From an uncultured Clostridia bacterium (GTDB lineage Bacteria > Bacillota > Clostridia > Oscillospirales > Ruminococcaceae): 8,149 nucleotides of DNA. Shown in pieces: positions 6,874 through 8,149 of the stretch. Each line of letters begins with the position of its first letter. Within the stretch, counting starts at the first letter, position 1. The stretch lies in assembly GCA_945931735.1 (NCBI GenBank), contig CAMEPN010000068.1, positions 1 to 8,149 on the forward strand. Reading direction: 5' to 3'. Under the pieces are notes generated by a model. That model saw only the letters and a list, made by a program, of their open reading frames with translations, did not search any database and was not told the DNA's origin. Both the position numbers and the translations under genes were made by a program.

Positions 6874-8149
6874 TCAGAATTTCCACTGTATCTCAAGCCT
6901 GTCCTCCCACATCAGCACCTTCGCGATGAACTGCCCCGCAATCTGCCGCTTGACCTCGACAGGCATATTCGGGAACTCGTCCAGCAGCGGTATCACCGTT
7001 TCGTAGCTCTGACGCGGCTTTGTTTCGCCGAGCTTGTCCAGCTCCCGCTGTATGCCCTCGCGCTCGGCGATAAGCTGCTCAAGCTTCTCCTCAAGCACCT
7101 TTCCTATCGCGGCGGAGGTTTCGGCTATACGGCAGACGAGGTTGTCTATCTGCGCGTTCAGCGTTTCGAGCTGCATTTTCAGCTTGTTTGCTTTGGGAGA
7201 GGTCTGCTGGTTTCCGTTTGGGTGCAGCTCCCGTATCTCGGAGAATTTCTTCCGCAGCTCGGAATACACCGCCTGCTCCGCAGACGCAATGTCCGGCTTT
7301 CCTGAAATGCCCTCGCAGACATGGTGGTTAGCCTTGCCAGAGCAGTAAAAATACTCCCCCGACACCACCCTCATCGCGTAGCCGCACTTGCCGCATTTCA
7401 GCAGCCCGGTCAGCCACGAATGCGTGCCGCTCCTGCCCTTTTTTAGCTGCGTGTTCCCGTCCAGCTTTCGCTGTATGTCCAGCCATAACTCCGCAGGTAT
7501 CACTCCATCATGCAGCCCAAGCGACAGCACATGGTCGTGTACGTCGGTGTATTTGCGTTCGTTGGATTCGCGCTTTCCGTAAAGGAAGCACCCGCGCTCC
7601 CCCGTGAAATCCTCGACGGGGTTGGAAATCCTCGCGCCCTTTTCCTTGAAATAGCGATAGACCTCCATATCGGCGCAGACGTACACCGGGCTTCGCAGCA
7701 GGCGGCTCAGCTTGCTGCTGTCCCAGAGCGTTCCCGCGGGCGACGGCACGCCCTGCTCGTTCAGTGTCCTGACTATATCCCCGAGGGAACAGCCGCTTTC
7801 CCGATAGGCGCTGAATATGTACTCCACAGTCGCCATATCGCCGTTAGGGACAAGCACCGAGGTCTTTATCCCGTCCAGCCTTGTGGGTATCTTGTCGAAG
7901 CCGTAGACAGGCACTCCGCCGAGATACAGCCCCTTTTCCCCGCGCGCGTAATAGTTGTCCTTAACGCGAAGCAGGATATTCTCGCGCTCAAGCTCCGCGA
8001 ATACCATGATTATGCCGAGCATTGCGCGCCCTATCGCCGTCGAGGTGTCGAATGTTTCAACCGTGGAAGCGAACTCCACGCCGTACTTTTTGAACACCTC
8101 CATGAGGTTTGAGAAATCGTTCAGCGAGCGGCTTATTCTGTCAAGCTTG
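6874..8149 (-). CDS. Large serine recombinase, 5' end beyond window
   Basis: A site-specific DNA integrase/resolvase of the large serine type, which inserts or excises mobile elements through a covalent serine-DNA link. The visible 424 residues start at KLDRISRSLND, the end of the catalytic core with the Arg pair of the DRxxR motif, and continue through FDTSTAIGRAML into the long helix with ELERE. The nucleophilic serine and roughly the first 60-80 residues lie beyond the right edge. Then come the Recombinase domain (about 75-180, with GGVPVYGFDK and LSRLLRSPVYV), a zinc ribbon with Cys at about 252, 255, 269 and 278 (CGKCG, YC, VC), and a coiled coil at about 315-375. The frame is intact to its stop, 5 nt before the terminator. 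Its DNA is GC-richer than the sugar genes (38 of 60 bases at 7021-7080), suggesting transfer from outside. The frame stays open to the edge, so the ATG at 8103 is internal. Confidence 0.95.
   Translation of the reverse strand, partial: KLDRISRSLNDFSNLMEVFKKYGVEFASTVETFDTSTAIGRAMLGIIMVFAELERENILLRVKDNYYARGEKGLYLGGVPVYGFDKIPTRLDGIKTSVLVPNGDMATVEYIFSAYRESGCSLGDIVRTLNEQGVPSPAGTLWDSSKLSRLLRSPVYVCADMEVYRYFKEKGARISNPVEDFTGERGCFLYGKRESNERKYTDVHDHVLSLGLHDGVIPAELWLDIQRKLDGNTQLKKGRSGTHSWLTGLLKCGKCGYAMRVVSGEYFYCSGKANHHVCEGISGKPDIASAEQAVYSELRKKFSEIRELHPNGNQQTSPKANKLKMQLETLNAQIDNLVCRIAETSAAIGKVLEEKLEQLIAEREGIQRELDKLGETKPRQSYETVIPLLDEFPNMPVEVKRQIAGQFIAKVLMWEDRLEIQWKF

Noticed and set aside
7510..8112. 200-residue plus-strand ORF
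   Set aside because: It is antisense to the recombinase, whose domains are clear. Long shadow frames are expected opposite GC-rich coding DNA.

Overview
The window looks like chromosomal DNA of a low-to-medium-GC Firmicute, most like gut Clostridia such as Ruminococcus-type Oscillospiraceae. This is inferred from strong AGGAG-type Shine-Dalgarno sites, textbook sigma-A promoters, Firmicute-style RmlABCD proteins and a Firmicute-style large serine recombinase; nothing in the window proves the taxon. Every gene I can support lies on the minus strand, so transcription runs from high to low coordinates.

Layout in transcription order. (1) 8149-6874: a large serine recombinase whose N-terminus lies beyond the right edge, closed by a clear intrinsic terminator at 6868-6842. 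(2) About 6841-6254: nearly 600 bp with no convincing gene; part reads like a broken coding remnant on the plus strand. (3) 6253-4381: a transcription unit with a perfect consensus promoter (TTGACA, 17 bp, TATAAT), rmlA and rmlD. (4) 4380-4078: a 303-bp spacer with a terminator-like inverted repeat, then a second perfect consensus promoter and a leader of about 110 nt. (5) 4077-1541: rmlC, rmlB and a GT2 glycosyltransferase, with a 13-bp gap and then an overlap. (6) 1359-1: the start of a long protein that runs off the left edge: a SAM methyltransferase domain, a probable beta-rich module and a coiled coil. It has no stop codon in the window, so a complete-ORF search misses it.

How the genes work together: RmlA (glucose-1-phosphate thymidylyltransferase), RmlB (4,6-dehydratase), RmlC (3,5-epimerase) and RmlD (4-reductase) form the complete four-step route from glucose-1-phosphate to dTDP-L-rhamnose. 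The GT2 enzyme probably transfers a sugar, plausibly rhamnose, onto a cell-surface polysaccharide, and the methyltransferase protein may modify that glycan. The region is therefore probably the supply end of a surface-polysaccharide cluster continuing to the left.

I see no tRNA, rRNA, CRISPR array or known riboswitch. The rml genes are ordinary. The parts most worth a second look are the modular methyltransferase protein, the control regions of the two rml units, and the boundary between the recombinase and the rml genes.
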